A DNA stretch of 24,976 nt, from NCBI GenBank assembly GCA_946479255.1, contig CAMLFK010000040.1, positions 1 to 24,976 of the forward strand. The letters are read 5' to 3'. Each line of letters begins with the position of its first letter. The stretch's first letter is position 1. A model generated the notes under the pieces. That model did not search any database, was not told the origin of the DNA, and worked only from the letters and a program-made list of their open reading frames with translations. This DNA is from an uncultured Oxalobacteraceae bacterium. Lineage in GTDB: Bacteria > Pseudomonadota > Gammaproteobacteria > Burkholderiales > Burkholderiaceae. This document shows positions 7,002 to 16,387 of the stretch, piece after piece. A program made the translations under genes and the position numbers.

Positions 7002-7127
7002 AAGTTAATGTCGGGGTAGCGTGGTTGCCCTCACTACGGCAAAACACGGCGTGCAGGTGCTACCGTCCCGCTTCAGCACATCAACCTTTTCCTTTACTCT
7101 TTACCCGCGAATTTTTTTGAGGTCGCG

Positions 7128-10100
7128 CTACTGGCCCTTGCGGAGCTGGGCCAGGATCGAGGCGTCCTTGATCTTGTCATCGTCGAGCAGCAGCATGACC
7201 TTGCTGACCAGCGCGGCGGTCTGCACGTCGTCTTCCACGAACGGCAAGCGCAGCCTGGTCTGCTTGCCGGCCAGCGCCGCGTCGGGAACGATGCACAGGT
7301 AGGCGCCGGGCTCGATATGAATATGTCCGCTGCCCAGGTGGATGCGGTAGCTGGCCAGCTTGCCCTTGACATGCACAAAGGGATGGATGATCGACAGCGC
7401 GCCTTTCGGCATGGCCTGGCCGATGGCCTGCAGCAGCTGGGCGCGCGCGTCCATCGTGGCCAGCGACACTGCCAGGCCATCGTCGCCGTGGCCGGCCTTC
7501 GAGACCACCAGGTTGATGTCGCGCATCGCTTCCGAGAAGGCTGGGCCGGGCACCGACCCGAGCGTCATGCGTTTGCCGGCACGCGTGAACCACATTTCCC
7601 GCACCTGCTCGAGCTCTTCCTGGGTGAAAAAGCGGCCGGCGGAGAAGCGGCAGTGCGCTGTAACGCCGTCGGCAAAGAGCCGCTGGTGGCTCGGATCATC
7701 GGCTTCCCCCCGCAGTGGGATCCAGCCGCGCGACTGCAGGATCGCCTGCGTCATACCGGTACGGATGCCACGGCCCGCGTAGCGCGACGATTCTTCCACG
7801 GCCTCCAATTCGGCGGGCGTGGGCACATAGATCTCGCGGAACATCTGTTTGAACGCCTGCACCACCGCGCCCTCGACCAGGCGGCGTTGCCAGTACGCCA
7901 GCAGGAATGCGCCGCCGGCCTGCAGCAGCAGTTGCGCGCCATGCACGAGGCGCAAGGCACCTCGCGCCGCGTGGCAGCCATCGGGCCCATCGAGCATACC
8001 GCTACGGTACAAGCCGGTATGGCCAGCCTCGTCGCTCCAGACCAGCGAGGCGATGACCGGCGCCATGACCGGGTGCCCCATTGCCATCTCGAGCTGCGCG
8101 GCGGTAAGCGAGGTACCCGTCATCATCCGGTTTTCCATCACGCGCGTGAAACGCGGGAGCTGTTCCTTCACTTCGGCGAACATGCTGCGCAACACGGTAA
8201 AAGCCTCGTCCTTTTTCAGCGCCGCCGGCACTGCCGTCAACAGCTTCCCGGCCTCATTGCGCAGCATGAGCACCGGCTTGAGCTGCTCGATCGCGATCCA
8301 GGCCTGGTAGTCCCCGAACGGCGCCGGCGCGAAGCTGCCCTGCATCGCTGCGCCCTGGCTGCCTTCGATGACCCATTCGAGTTCGGCGCGGTCGGGATAC
8401 CCCGCCACCTGCGCCAGGTTGGACAGACCCGCCTGCACCGAGCCGAGCTGGGTGGCCTGGCGCTGGGCGCCGTGCTGGCGCGCCATGCGGCCCAGCTTCT
8501 GCAAGGCCAGGTAACGCTCGCGCACATCGTCCAGCCCTTCGTCGGGCAGCAGGCCAAGCCGTTTGATGGCATTTTGGTTTTGCTTGACCAGGGCCGCATC
8601 GAGCACTTTGCCGCGCTCGACTCGTCCCAGCGCGGCAGCGACCAGCTCGTCCATCCCGCTGGCCATCCCCGCCTTGGTGTACATGCCGACCAGCTGTTCG
8701 CAGCGGCGCGCTTCGATCCCCGCAGTCGCGCGCAGCAGGCCGGCAAGGTCGATCACGCCCTTGGCCGGATCGCTGTCGTTGTGCATCGCGTCGCCCAGCA
8801 CCATCGGGGCGTGCGGGTCCTGGCCCGCCTGCGTCACCAGCCAGCAGCGCAGCGGTTCGAGCTCGGCCAGGCCCATCGCCCGCAGAATCAGCGGCTGGGC
8901 GCAGCGGGCCCAGGGCAGCACCTCAGCCAGGGCGCTCGCGGGAAAGGCTTTCAGCGCGTCCACCAGTGCGTCGGCGCTTTCGCCGCTGTCGAGCGCTTCG
9001 ATAAAGGCGAGGCGCCGCATCTGGGTCGCCCACGCCGTCGGATTACGCGAACCCAGCTGGCCCGGATGGGCAGCTGCCCAGCGCGCCGCCCCCACCACGC
9101 CTTCCCCACCCACCAGGAAGGCATGCTCGGTCTGGTACCAGCCCTCCCACTTGAGCACATTTTCACGGTCGAATTGCAAGTTGATCTGGAACTCGGGCTG
9201 GTCGCTGGCACCGCGCGCCAGCTCTTCCAGGCGCGCGGGAAAGCGTGCGCGCAGGCGCGCCTGGAAGGCCCGCAGTTGCGCCGGCTCCTGTTCCATCTGT
9301 GCGCTGCTCGAAGAGAGCAGCCACCAGGGCTCGAGCGCCGGATCGAGCGCGATGACCGATTCGGCTTCGGCGCCGCTGATCCAGCCGCAGCGCAAAGCCT
9401 CGACCAGCAAGCCGCGCAGGCGCTGGCGCCACAGCGTGGCGTCGGTATCACCGGGCCCCGGTATGCGCAGCGGCTGTGCCAGCGCTCCGTTCCCTGCCTC
9501 GGGACTGAAGCGGCCGTCCGGCAGCATCCATATGCGTTGCTCGACGATCTGGCGGCACAGCGGGCGCAGTGCGGCGTGGCCGCGCTCCTGCCCGAAGGCC
9601 GGCCAGAAGTGCTGGCTGAATTGGACCGGGTGGGTGCAAAACCAGCTTGGCTCCCAGTGCTGCGGCTTGCAGCCGCCGAGCATCACGGCCATGGTCTGGC
9701 AGATGACGACGGTGCGGTCAAGGTCCGAGAACAATGGGCTGCCTTCCGCGCCTATGCGCATTCGAAACAGCAAGGGTCCCACCAGGTCGCGCAGCAGCGT
9801 GCGCACCAGGCCGTCAAGGCCGCCCACGCCCGTTTCGGCCAGGACAGCGCCGCAATGCAGTTGAAACAGGCACGCCGCTTCGCGAAATTTGGCCTCACCC
9901 CCGAGGCCGACCATCATGCGCCCGGCCCAGTCGCCGCTGAGGCTCTCGAGTGAGCTGGAAGATGCGTGATTATTGAACATATCGCGCGCAAATGCGTACA
10001 CGCCTTGCCCGCGCCTGCGCGCGGCCGGGTACTGCTCATCGAGGCTGGCCAACTCGGCAATCACGGCGCTGCCGAGCTTGATGAAGTCGTCGACCATCTC

Positions 10101-10160
10101 CAGTTCAAACCCGCCCCAATTTTCCGGCTGGGCCATCGCGCTTTGTGGTTCCAGTTGCAT
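7128..10160 (-). CDS. DUF4132 domain protein (MolR/YehI-like)
   Basis: This 1010-residue protein carries a DUF4132-type region at about 630-800 (AIEQLKPVLMLRNEAGKLL, RFTRVMENRMMTGTSLTAAQ, LEMAMGHPVMAPVIASLVW), the domain found in E. coli YehI/MolR-like proteins, whose biochemical role is not established. The rest is helical and Leu/Ala-rich with many short repeats of helix pairs, suggesting a solenoid-like scaffold. The C-terminal part (about 880-1010) contains SEAMRDINLVVSKAGHGDD and ends DASILAQLRKGQ. There is no signal peptide or membrane segment, so it is cytoplasmic. The start is ATG at 10160 with GGGAGG eight bases upstream. It follows the small upstream gene by two bases, so the two are surely co-transcribed and probably work together. 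No obvious terminator follows the stop. Confidence 0.88.
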   Translation of the reverse strand: MQLEPQSAMAQPENWGGFELEMVDDFIKLGSAVIAELASLDEQYPAARRRGQGVYAFARDMFNNHASSSSLESLSGDWAGRMMVGLGGEAKFREAACLFQLHCGAVLAETGVGGLDGLVRTLLRDLVGPLLFRMRIGAEGSPLFSDLDRTVVICQTMAVMLGGCKPQHWEPSWFCTHPVQFSQHFWPAFGQERGHAALRPLCRQIVEQRIWMLPDGRFSPEAGNGALAQPLRIPGPGDTDATLWRQRLRGLLVEALRCGWISGAEAESVIALDPALEPWWLLSSSSAQMEQEPAQLRAFQARLRARFPARLEELARGASDQPEFQINLQFDRENVLKWEGWYQTEHAFLVGGEGVVGAARWAAAHPGQLGSRNPTAWATQMRRLAFIEALDSGESADALVDALKAFPASALAEVLPWARCAQPLILRAMGLAELEPLRCWLVTQAGQDPHAPMVLGDAMHNDSDPAKGVIDLAGLLRATAGIEARRCEQLVGMYTKAGMASGMDELVAAALGRVERGKVLDAALVKQNQNAIKRLGLLPDEGLDDVRERYLALQKLGRMARQHGAQRQATQLGSVQAGLSNLAQVAGYPDRAELEWVIEGSQGAAMQGSFAPAPFGDYQAWIAIEQLKPVLMLRNEAGKLLTAVPAALKKDEAFTVLRSMFAEVKEQLPRFTRVMENRMMTGTSLTAAQLEMAMGHPVMAPVIASLVWSDEAGHTGLYRSGMLDGPDGCHAARGALRLVHGAQLLLQAGGAFLLAYWQRRLVEGAVVQAFKQMFREIYVPTPAELEAVEESSRYAGRGIRTGMTQAILQSRGWIPLRGEADDPSHQRLFADGVTAHCRFSAGRFFTQEELEQVREMWFTRAGKRMTLGSVPGPAFSEAMRDINLVVSKAGHGDDGLAVSLATMDARAQLLQAIGQAMPKGALSIIHPFVHVKGKLASYRIHLGSGHIHIEPGAYLCIVPDAALAGKQTRLRLPFVEDDVQTAALVSKVMLLLDDDKIKDASILAQLRKGQ

Positions 10161-10162
10161 GC

Positions 10163-10600
10163 TCAGCCTCCCGTCAGCGCAATCATGCGCACGAACTGCA
10201 CCGGCTGCGCCAGGTCCAGTGTGATTGTCTGGTCCAGTGCGCTGCAGCGCAGGCTGCCCACCAGCACCAGGAAAGCGCCAGCTTCGAAGCCGGCCAGCGC
10301 CTTGGCAATTTCGCTCTCATGATCGAGGGGCGGCGCCCGGCGCGCGGGACCTGCGGCATTGACGGCGCCGCGCGCCGCCTGCGCGCCGATCTCAGCGGCA
10401 CTGAGGAACTGGCCCGCCAGCCTGGCCTGGGCATCCTCTGAAATGTGCTGTTGCGACAGCAAGGCGCATTGTTCGCGCACGGCCAGCGTGATGAGCTCGC
10501 GGACGGTGATCTGGCGTTCGGGATAGTCGAAGCGGACGGGGGCGATCGCGCCCTCCCGCACGGCGACGGTGGAAATGCAGGTAACGGTCACTTGTGGCAC
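10163..10600 (-). CDS. Hypothetical protein co-transcribed with the DUF4132 gene
   Basis: I do not recognise this 145-residue protein. It begins VPQVTVTCISTVAVREG and ends VQFVRMIALTGG. The segments FDYPERQITVRELITLAVRE and EIAKALAGFEAGAFLVLVGS look like two small alpha/beta units, and the last 35 residues (SLRCSALDQTITLDLAQPVQ) look like a beta-rich edge. The open frame extends upstream to an ATG at 10666, but those 22 codons overlap a likely -10 (TATACT) and read poorly, so GTG at 10600 is preferred; the choice is not secure. Its TGA is two bases before the DUF4132 start, which itself uses the GGGAGG located in this gene's last codons. Tight coupling suggests a dedicated partner, perhaps an accessory or substrate-binding subunit. 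Confidence 0.72.
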   Translation of the reverse strand: MPQVTVTCISTVAVREGAIAPVRFDYPERQITVRELITLAVREQCALLSQQHISEDAQARLAGQFLSAAEIGAQAARGAVNAAGPARRAPPLDHESEIAKALAGFEAGAFLVLVGSLRCSALDQTITLDLAQPVQFVRMIALTGG

Positions 10601-10725
10601 GCTATTGGCTCGCAAAAGGGGGGGACTCCGCCCGGGAAAGTCTAGTATATAGCTTCCACACGGCAATTATTTCCCAATTCGCCGATGGCGCACGCCCCAC
10701 TCACGGCGAACCGGCCTCCGCCAAG

Positions 10726-12537
10726 CTATTTCCTCCGGAGCCTGTTCACCCAGGTTGACAGTGCAGGCGGCGTTTCCGGTCCGAACAGCTCGCGCCGCGA
10801 CAGGATGGGGCCTCCAGCAGCCTCGGCGGCGGTAGAAGTATTCGCGTCATCAAGGTAAGGCCTGGGCGGCTCCACGCTCACGCGGCGGAACGTCATCGTC
10901 GTTTTGCCGGTGGAATCGGTGACGCGTACCACGATCGTAAATTCGCCTGAACTTGCATATGTGTGCGTGGCGCTGATTTGGCCTTGGCCATTGTTCTCGC
11001 GCACGGTCGCCGGCTGAGGGCCGCTACCGTCGCCCCAGTCCACCGTGGCCGTATGGGTATCGCGCACATTGCGGTCGCTGAACGACTGGGTGAGCGTGGT
11101 CGCCACGTTTGGACGGATCGGCTCGCTCAGGGTCAGCGGGCCCAGCACCGGCCTGTCGGTGCGCGCTCCGCCCAGGCGCAGTAACACCAGCCCGGCGTTG
11201 GAATTGGCCGCGATGTCGCCGGACGCCGAAATGCCCAGGGCCTGAGTCAGCACGAGGCCGGCGGGAGCATTGAGCAGGCGGGTATTGAGGTCCACCGCGA
11301 CGAAGTTCGACCAGCGGAAGGCAAGCTCGGTCTGGCTGCCATCGGGGTTCGCGCGAATCATCGAGCCGACGATCGTACCCTGGTCATTGATATCGCCCGC
11401 GCTCGACTCGACGAACGGCGTCCGGTGCAAGTCGACAAAGCCGCGCTTGCGTGAAAAATAGAACGCGCGATTGCGGGAGAAATCCGGCGGCAGCAGGCGC
11501 CCCACCGCCTCGTTGCGCTCGTTGAGCGCGGCGATGAAGGTGTTGGGCCCGGACGGGGTGACGAAGGCGACGCCGTCGCGGCGGTTCCACAAGAACGCGC
11601 GGAAGTTTTGATTGCCGGCCGGGTCCAGGTTCAGGGTGGCGCCTGCCACCTCGTTGCGGTTGTTGATGAGGCCAGCAAAGGCCGACATGGCGCCGAACGT
11701 GCCCAGGTCGATCAGGCGCCCGGCCGCATTCCACAGCACTGCATGGCTGTTGCCGTCCGCCGCCGTGGCCGCGCCCGCCGTGATATTGGACTCGTTGATG
11801 TCGCCCGCACCCGACTGTGTGAAGCCGGCCGGCAGCTGCAGCGGCACCAGGCGGTTTGCCGCATCCCACCGCACGGCACGGTCCACGACTTGGGAACCGC
11901 CGACGATCTGGCCGCGGTTGTTGATGTCGTTGACAAAGGTGTCCGCGCCGGGATCCGGATCGGGCAGGAAGGTCAGTCCGCCTGTGGCCGTCCAGCGGAA
12001 CGGCAGGAAGGTGTCGGGAATGGTCGGCCGCGTCTGAGCGGCGACCACGCCGTGGTCGTTGAGGGCGCCCAGACTGCTGACCAGGACCCCGGGCGGGCTG
12101 ACGTCAATGACCCGCTGGCCATCGAAAAAACCGACATGCAATGAGTTATCGAGTCCGGTGTATTCGAACACCACCTGGCTGCGCGCATTGATGAACGCCC
12201 GAAATATCGGCGGCGGCGCCAGGTTGATGATGCCGTACACGTCTCTGCGCGCGTGAGCGGCGGCGACGCCGGCCCCTTCGATCTCCCCGCCGCCGATGCC
12301 CTGTGCGTCCGCCGCCACACTGGCGTCGTTGACGGTGGCATCGGCCGCCGCGCCTTCCCCAGCGCTGGCAGCGCCGGCTTCAGCACCTGTGGCACCGGGG
12401 GCTGAAGCCGCCGCTGCCAGAACTACGGATGGTGTGAAAGGGCCGCTGTCCGCGCCGCCCCCGCAGCCCCACATTGTTCCAGCCAACACCAGCGCCCCTG
12501 CGGCCTGTGCAGCCGCTCCCTTCCATCGATTTCCCAT
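10726..12537 (-). CDS. Probable lipoprotein with HAF-type repeats and PKD domain
   Basis: The 603-residue product starts at ATG 12537 with GGAGAG upstream. Residues 1-24 form a signal peptide and Cys25 is the likely lipidated residue (LVLAGTMWGC), although Trp at -2 and Met at -3 are unusual for a lipobox. An Ala/Gly-rich spacer follows (about 36-95). Residues about 120-450 contain repeated units such as INNRGQIVGGSQ, INNRNEVAGA, LNERNEAVGR and INDQGTIVGS, each followed by an AFxW or AVRW strand: the HAF-type extracellular repeat, which probably folds as a beta-propeller. A PKD domain is seen at about 465-555 (TVDWGDGSG, THTYASSGEFTIVVRV). It is predicted to be outer-membrane or cell-surface located; ligand unknown. 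It is monocistronic and shares no promoter with the fucose locus. Confidence 0.85.
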   Translation of the reverse strand: MGNRWKGAAAQAAGALVLAGTMWGCGGGADSGPFTPSVVLAAAASAPGATGAEAGAASAGEGAAADATVNDASVAADAQGIGGGEIEGAGVAAAHARRDVYGIINLAPPPIFRAFINARSQVVFEYTGLDNSLHVGFFDGQRVIDVSPPGVLVSSLGALNDHGVVAAQTRPTIPDTFLPFRWTATGGLTFLPDPDPGADTFVNDINNRGQIVGGSQVVDRAVRWDAANRLVPLQLPAGFTQSGAGDINESNITAGAATAADGNSHAVLWNAAGRLIDLGTFGAMSAFAGLINNRNEVAGATLNLDPAGNQNFRAFLWNRRDGVAFVTPSGPNTFIAALNERNEAVGRLLPPDFSRNRAFYFSRKRGFVDLHRTPFVESSAGDINDQGTIVGSMIRANPDGSQTELAFRWSNFVAVDLNTRLLNAPAGLVLTQALGISASGDIAANSNAGLVLLRLGGARTDRPVLGPLTLSEPIRPNVATTLTQSFSDRNVRDTHTATVDWGDGSGPQPATVRENNGQGQISATHTYASSGEFTIVVRVTDSTGKTTMTFRRVSVEPPRPYLDDANTSTAAEAAGGPILSRRELFGPETPPALSTWVNRLRRK

Positions 12538-12723
12538 GATTCTCTCCGCTCAGTCACTCATGCATGTCGCATGTCTAAGCCACTCTAGGGTATCGGCGAA
12601 GTGGGCAGGCCGAGCTATCGCAAGCGCTGCGGACGGCGAACCGCTTGTGCGACACGGCGATTCCGCGGCCCAACGCGGGTGCGCCTGGTGATGAAACGGA
12701 AGGCGGAAATGTCGCACCAACAA

Positions 12724-12756
12724 AAAAGCCGTTCAGCATCGCACTGAACGGCTTTT
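12724..12756 (-). terminator. Terminator of the GH95 operon
   Basis: AAAAGCCGTTCAG (12724-12736) pairs perfectly over 13 bp with CTGAACGGCTTTT (12744-12756) around a 7-base loop. On the minus strand it is followed by a T run (TTTTTTG), 31 bases after the GH95 stop. The stretch 12538-12723 upstream of the lipoprotein gene holds that gene's leader and no other gene. Confidence 0.93.
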
Positions 12757-12786
12757 AAGTAGAAAATATTCAATTTTGCATAGCGC

Positions 12787-15255
12787 TCAAGTCTTCGGCT
12801 GATGAGCATCATTCAGTCTGGCAGCGCTGGTCTGCAATACACCATTCGCATCCAGCGTCAACTCGCTCAGCTTGTTCTGGTAGCGCAGCCGCACCGCAGA
12901 ACCCGGCCTGCCTTTGATACGCACCGACGTCAGCGCGCCGCCATGCCACGTAAGATCGAAGCTCAAACCGCCACGCGCGCGGATGCCCTTGATACTGCCG
13001 GACGCCCACGCTGCCGGCAGCGCCGGCAGCAGCAGCACTTCGCCACCCCAGGACTGCAGCAGCATCTCCATGATTCCGGCCGCGCCGCCGAAATTGCCGT
13101 CGATCTGGAACGGCGGGTGCGCGTCGAACATGTTCGGATACGTGCGCATTGGCCCGGTCAGCCCCTTGAGCACCGAGTACGCATGCTCGCCATCGCCCAT
13201 GCGCGCCCACAGGCACAGGCGCCATGCAGTACCCCAGCCGGTGGCGAAGTCGCCGCGCCGGACCAGAGAGGTGCGCACGGCACGCACCAGATCCGGTGTG
13301 TCGCGCACGTTGATCTGCTCGCTCGGGTACAGCGCATACAAATGCGACACGTGGCGGTGATGCTGGTCCGGCGAGCGCGCATCCCAGTCTTCCAGCCATT
13401 CTTGCAATTGCCCTTGCTGGCCGATCCGGTCCGGCGCCAGCCGTGCCCTTGCGTCGGCAATGCGCTTGTGCAGCGGGTCGGCTTGCCCGAGCAGGCGGCC
13501 GGCTTCCAGTGTACGGTCGAACAGGTCGCGCACGATCTGGCGGTCCATGGCGGGACCGGCGGCAAGCGACGAATCGTAGGGATGGCCATTCTCCGGCGAG
13601 ATCGACGGCGAGGTGATCAAGCCGCGCCCCTGCGGATCCTCGATGAGGGTGTCGAGGAAGAATTCGGCCGAGCCGCGCAGCAGCGGATACAACCGGCGCA
13701 AGACCGCCTGGTCGCCGCTGTAGTCGTAGTGATCCCACAGCGACATACACAGCCAGGCGCCGCCGCACGGCCACATCCCGTAGCGGTCGCCGTCGATCGG
13801 CGCGGCCGCGCGCCACAGATCGGTGTTGTGGTGGGCCACCCAGCCGCGCGCGCCGTACATGGTGCGCGCGGTGTGCGCACCGGCCTGGGCCAGCTCTTCG
13901 ACCATGCGCAGCAAAGGCTCGAAGCACTCGCCCAGTCCCGCCGGTCCGGCCAGCCAGTAGTTCATCTGGGTGTTGATATTGATGGTGTACTTGCCGTCCC
14001 AGGGCGCATTGATGCCTTCGTTCCAGATGCCTTGCAGATTGGCCGGCTGGGTGCCCGGCCGCGAGGAGGATATCAGCAGATAGCGCGCGTATTGCAGGTA
14101 CAGCGCATCGAGCGCGGGATCGGCGGCCTTGCCCACCGCGGCGATGCGCTCGTCGGTGGGACGGGCCGCCGCCGCGCTGCTGCCCAGGTCGACCGACAGC
14201 GTGGAGAACAGGCGCTGGTGCTCACGGATATGGTCGCGCTTGAGCGCTGCATACGGCTTGCGTGCGGCAGCGGCCATCTGGCGGCGCACGGTCGCCACCG
14301 GATCTCCGCTGACGTCGCGGTAGTTCACATAGCTGGTGGCCGCGGCGATCGACACCGTGGCCGTGCTTGCGCCGCTCACTGTCAACGTACCATTGGCGTA
14401 CTCGATCCGGCCATCGCTCGTCACTTCGATCCGCAAGGCATAGCCCAGGCCCGCCGGAACGCCGCGCCAGGATTCGTTGCGCCCGGTGATCAGGATTGCG
14501 CCGTTGCCGTCCGGGACGATGGTGGTATTGGCCGGCATCGCGCCAGCATCCTCGGCCTGCAGCCAGTCGGTGGCCGGCGCGCCCGCCAGGTCGGTGGCCA
14601 GGCCGGGATCGTTCGCGGCCGTGTGATTGACCCTGCGCGGGGCGCGCCAGGCCAGCTTGAATCCGAGCCTGGCCTTGGGTCCTTGCAGGCGCATGACCAT
14701 CACCTGGTCCGGAGCCGAGATGAAGCTTTCGCGCTGCCAGGCGCCCAGCGGGGTGCTATAGCGCGTCGTGGTCACCGCGCTTGCCAGGTCGAGCGAGCGT
14801 TCATACTGGCCTGGCGCGCGCGCGTCCTGCATGGTCAGCAGCACGTCGCCCAAGCTGCCATAGGACATCTGGCCGTTCGGCTTGGCCATCATGCTGGCAT
14901 TCACGTGAACGGCGGCCTCGTCATACTTGCCTTGCGCTAGCAGCTGCCGCACTGTCGGCAGCGCCGCCAGTGCATCGGGATTGTCCGGCGTGTACGGCGC
15001 GCCGGCCCACAAGGTATCCTCGTTGAGCTGCAGGCGTTCCTGGGCGACGCGGCCGAACACCATCGCGCCCAGCCTGCCATTGCCCAGCGGGAGCGCTTCT
15101 TCCCAGCGCGCGGCGCTCTGGCGGTACCACAGGGTATTGGCGCGGCTGGGGCTTTCCGGCTTGGCGAAGGTGATGGCCGGGGTCGCGGCCAGCGCACCCA
15201 TGCCCAGTATGAGATTGCGGCGTGTCCAGTTTGGCGTACGGGGTTTATTTTTCAT
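12787..15255 (-). CDS. GH95 alpha-L-fucosidase / alpha-L-galactosidase, Tat-exported
   Basis: Glycoside hydrolase family 95 enzymes remove terminal alpha-1,2-L-fucose, and some act on alpha-L-galactose, by an inverting mechanism. The 822-residue protein has the family N-terminus (LWYRQSAARWEEALPLGNGR, LNEDTLWAGAPYTP). All four catalytic positions known from Bifidobacterium AfcA appear conserved: Asn426 and Asn428 (NINTQMNYW), the general acid Glu555 (SPSISPENG), and Asp719 (FQIDGNFGG). A twin-arginine signal is present: TRRNLILGMGALAATPAITF (about residues 11-30), so it should be exported folded to the periplasm. It is the last gene of the minus-strand operon, 22 bases after the UxaB-like gene, with AGAGAG before its ATG. 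Whether its natural substrate is fucose or galactose is not resolved by sequence. Confidence 0.93.
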   Translation of the reverse strand: MKNKPRTPNWTRRNLILGMGALAATPAITFAKPESPSRANTLWYRQSAARWEEALPLGNGRLGAMVFGRVAQERLQLNEDTLWAGAPYTPDNPDALAALPTVRQLLAQGKYDEAAVHVNASMMAKPNGQMSYGSLGDVLLTMQDARAPGQYERSLDLASAVTTTRYSTPLGAWQRESFISAPDQVMVMRLQGPKARLGFKLAWRAPRRVNHTAANDPGLATDLAGAPATDWLQAEDAGAMPANTTIVPDGNGAILITGRNESWRGVPAGLGYALRIEVTSDGRIEYANGTLTVSGASTATVSIAAATSYVNYRDVSGDPVATVRRQMAAAARKPYAALKRDHIREHQRLFSTLSVDLGSSAAAARPTDERIAAVGKAADPALDALYLQYARYLLISSSRPGTQPANLQGIWNEGINAPWDGKYTININTQMNYWLAGPAGLGECFEPLLRMVEELAQAGAHTARTMYGARGWVAHHNTDLWRAAAPIDGDRYGMWPCGGAWLCMSLWDHYDYSGDQAVLRRLYPLLRGSAEFFLDTLIEDPQGRGLITSPSISPENGHPYDSSLAAGPAMDRQIVRDLFDRTLEAGRLLGQADPLHKRIADARARLAPDRIGQQGQLQEWLEDWDARSPDQHHRHVSHLYALYPSEQINVRDTPDLVRAVRTSLVRRGDFATGWGTAWRLCLWARMGDGEHAYSVLKGLTGPMRTYPNMFDAHPPFQIDGNFGGAAGIMEMLLQSWGGEVLLLPALPAAWASGSIKGIRARGGLSFDLTWHGGALTSVRIKGRPGSAVRLRYQNKLSELTLDANGVLQTSAARLNDAHQPKT

Positions 15256-15277
15256 GTCTCTCTGACTTTATTTTTTA

Positions 15278-16387
15278 TTAGTTGAGTGCCGCGCGCAGCC
15301 GCGTTTGCGGCAAGTCCAGTTTCAGGCTTTCGGCCAGCGCGACGACCGGGAGCAGCCGGCGCTGTAATTTTTCCTCGTGGTTCTGGGCGATGTCAGCCAG
15401 GCGGTGGCGCAGGAAAGGATTGGTAAAGCGGTCGCGCACCTGTTCCAGGTAGGCCCGGCTGGCCGGACCTTCGCCGACCGCATCGAGCACCGGCAGCACC
15501 TCTTCTTCCCAGACGGCGTTCAGCTCAAGCAGCAGGGCCGGATCGTTCATCGCCTCCAGCACCGTTTCGTCAAGCGGGCGGCCGTTGCGCAGCCATTGGC
15601 TGGCCAGGAAGGTATGGCCAAGGTTCAGCAGGAACAGCTTGCGCTGCTCGTAGGGCGCGAGCCGGTCGGTGACCACGATCTGCGGATGGGTGCAGGGCAG
15701 CGTCATGCCGGCCTGCTTTTCGATGACCCAGATGGCGTACGGCTCGGCCACCGCGCCGGCCGGCTCGATCGCTTCGGAGACGATGCGGTCGACCAGCGAA
15801 TTGACCCAGATGCAGCCCTTGCCGAGCCAGGCGATGAAGAGCGGATTCAACTCCCACCGGTTCGCCAGGCCCAGCACCACATCGCGCAGCACGCTGCCGT
15901 TGTCGGCAATCAGTTCGCACGGCAGGATGGTCACGGGCGCACCGCGGCGCAGCCAGCGGTGATGCAGCAGCACCAGCAGCTTGGCGGGAAAGCTGCGCGG
16001 CGCCCGCGCGCTGTGCAGCAGTCCCGGATGATCCTCCGCATCGAGCGCATACCCGCGGTCGCCGGTATTGGAGACGATCACTTGCACCGTGCTGGCCGCC
16101 TGCTCGGTGATGGCCGGCCAGTCCTCGTCGGCACTCATGGCGTTGGCAATCGCCGTCACCTGGCGCTCGCGCTCGACCACGGCGCCGTCGCAGCGTCCGC
16201 GGATGCGCACCGGGTAGCCGCCCGGCGCATTGAAGGCGGCGATGCGGCGCGCGCTCTGCGGATTGCCGGTGGTCTGCACCACGGTGATCCGCCCCAATGC
16301 CTCGCCCCGTTCCAGGGCTTCGTCGATGAACAGGTCGACATGGGCTTGCAAGAAGCGGCTGGTGCCGAATTGCAGGATAGGGTGCAT
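15278..16387 (-). CDS. UxaB-like tagaturonate reductase / mannitol dehydrogenase family
   Basis: This is a 369-residue polyol-type long-chain dehydrogenase. The N-terminal nucleotide motif is FGTSRFLQAHVDLFIDEAL; residues 250-258 read KLFLLNLGH, the family catalytic pattern K-x4-N-x2-H (Lys250, Asn255, His258). ILPCELIADNGSVLRDVV and IWVNSLVDRIVSEAIEP also fit the UxaB/MtlD group. It is shorter than E. coli UxaB (about 480), matching the compact members of the family. UxaB reduces D-tagaturonate to D-altronate with NADH. Here its ATG directly follows the TGA of the LgoD-like dehydrogenase gene with no gap, so the two are tightly coupled. The pairing suggests C5 oxidation and re-reduction of an aldonate; the true substrate may be a 6-deoxy analogue. 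Confidence 0.82.
   Translation of the reverse strand: MHPILQFGTSRFLQAHVDLFIDEALERGEALGRITVVQTTGNPQSARRIAAFNAPGGYPVRIRGRCDGAVVERERQVTAIANAMSADEDWPAITEQAASTVQVIVSNTGDRGYALDAEDHPGLLHSARAPRSFPAKLLVLLHHRWLRRGAPVTILPCELIADNGSVLRDVVLGLANRWELNPLFIAWLGKGCIWVNSLVDRIVSEAIEPAGAVAEPYAIWVIEKQAGMTLPCTHPQIVVTDRLAPYEQRKLFLLNLGHTFLASQWLRNGRPLDETVLEAMNDPALLLELNAVWEEEVLPVLDAVGEGPASRAYLEQVRDRFTNPFLRHRLADIAQNHEEKLQRRLLPVVALAESLKLDLPQTRLRAALN

Noticed and set aside
7317..9953. Very long plus-strand open frame opposite the DUF4132 gene (878 codons)
   Set aside because: Composition (His, Arg, Gln, Ala rich) and lack of motifs mark it as antisense to a real gene; the minus-strand product has a known domain and good start.
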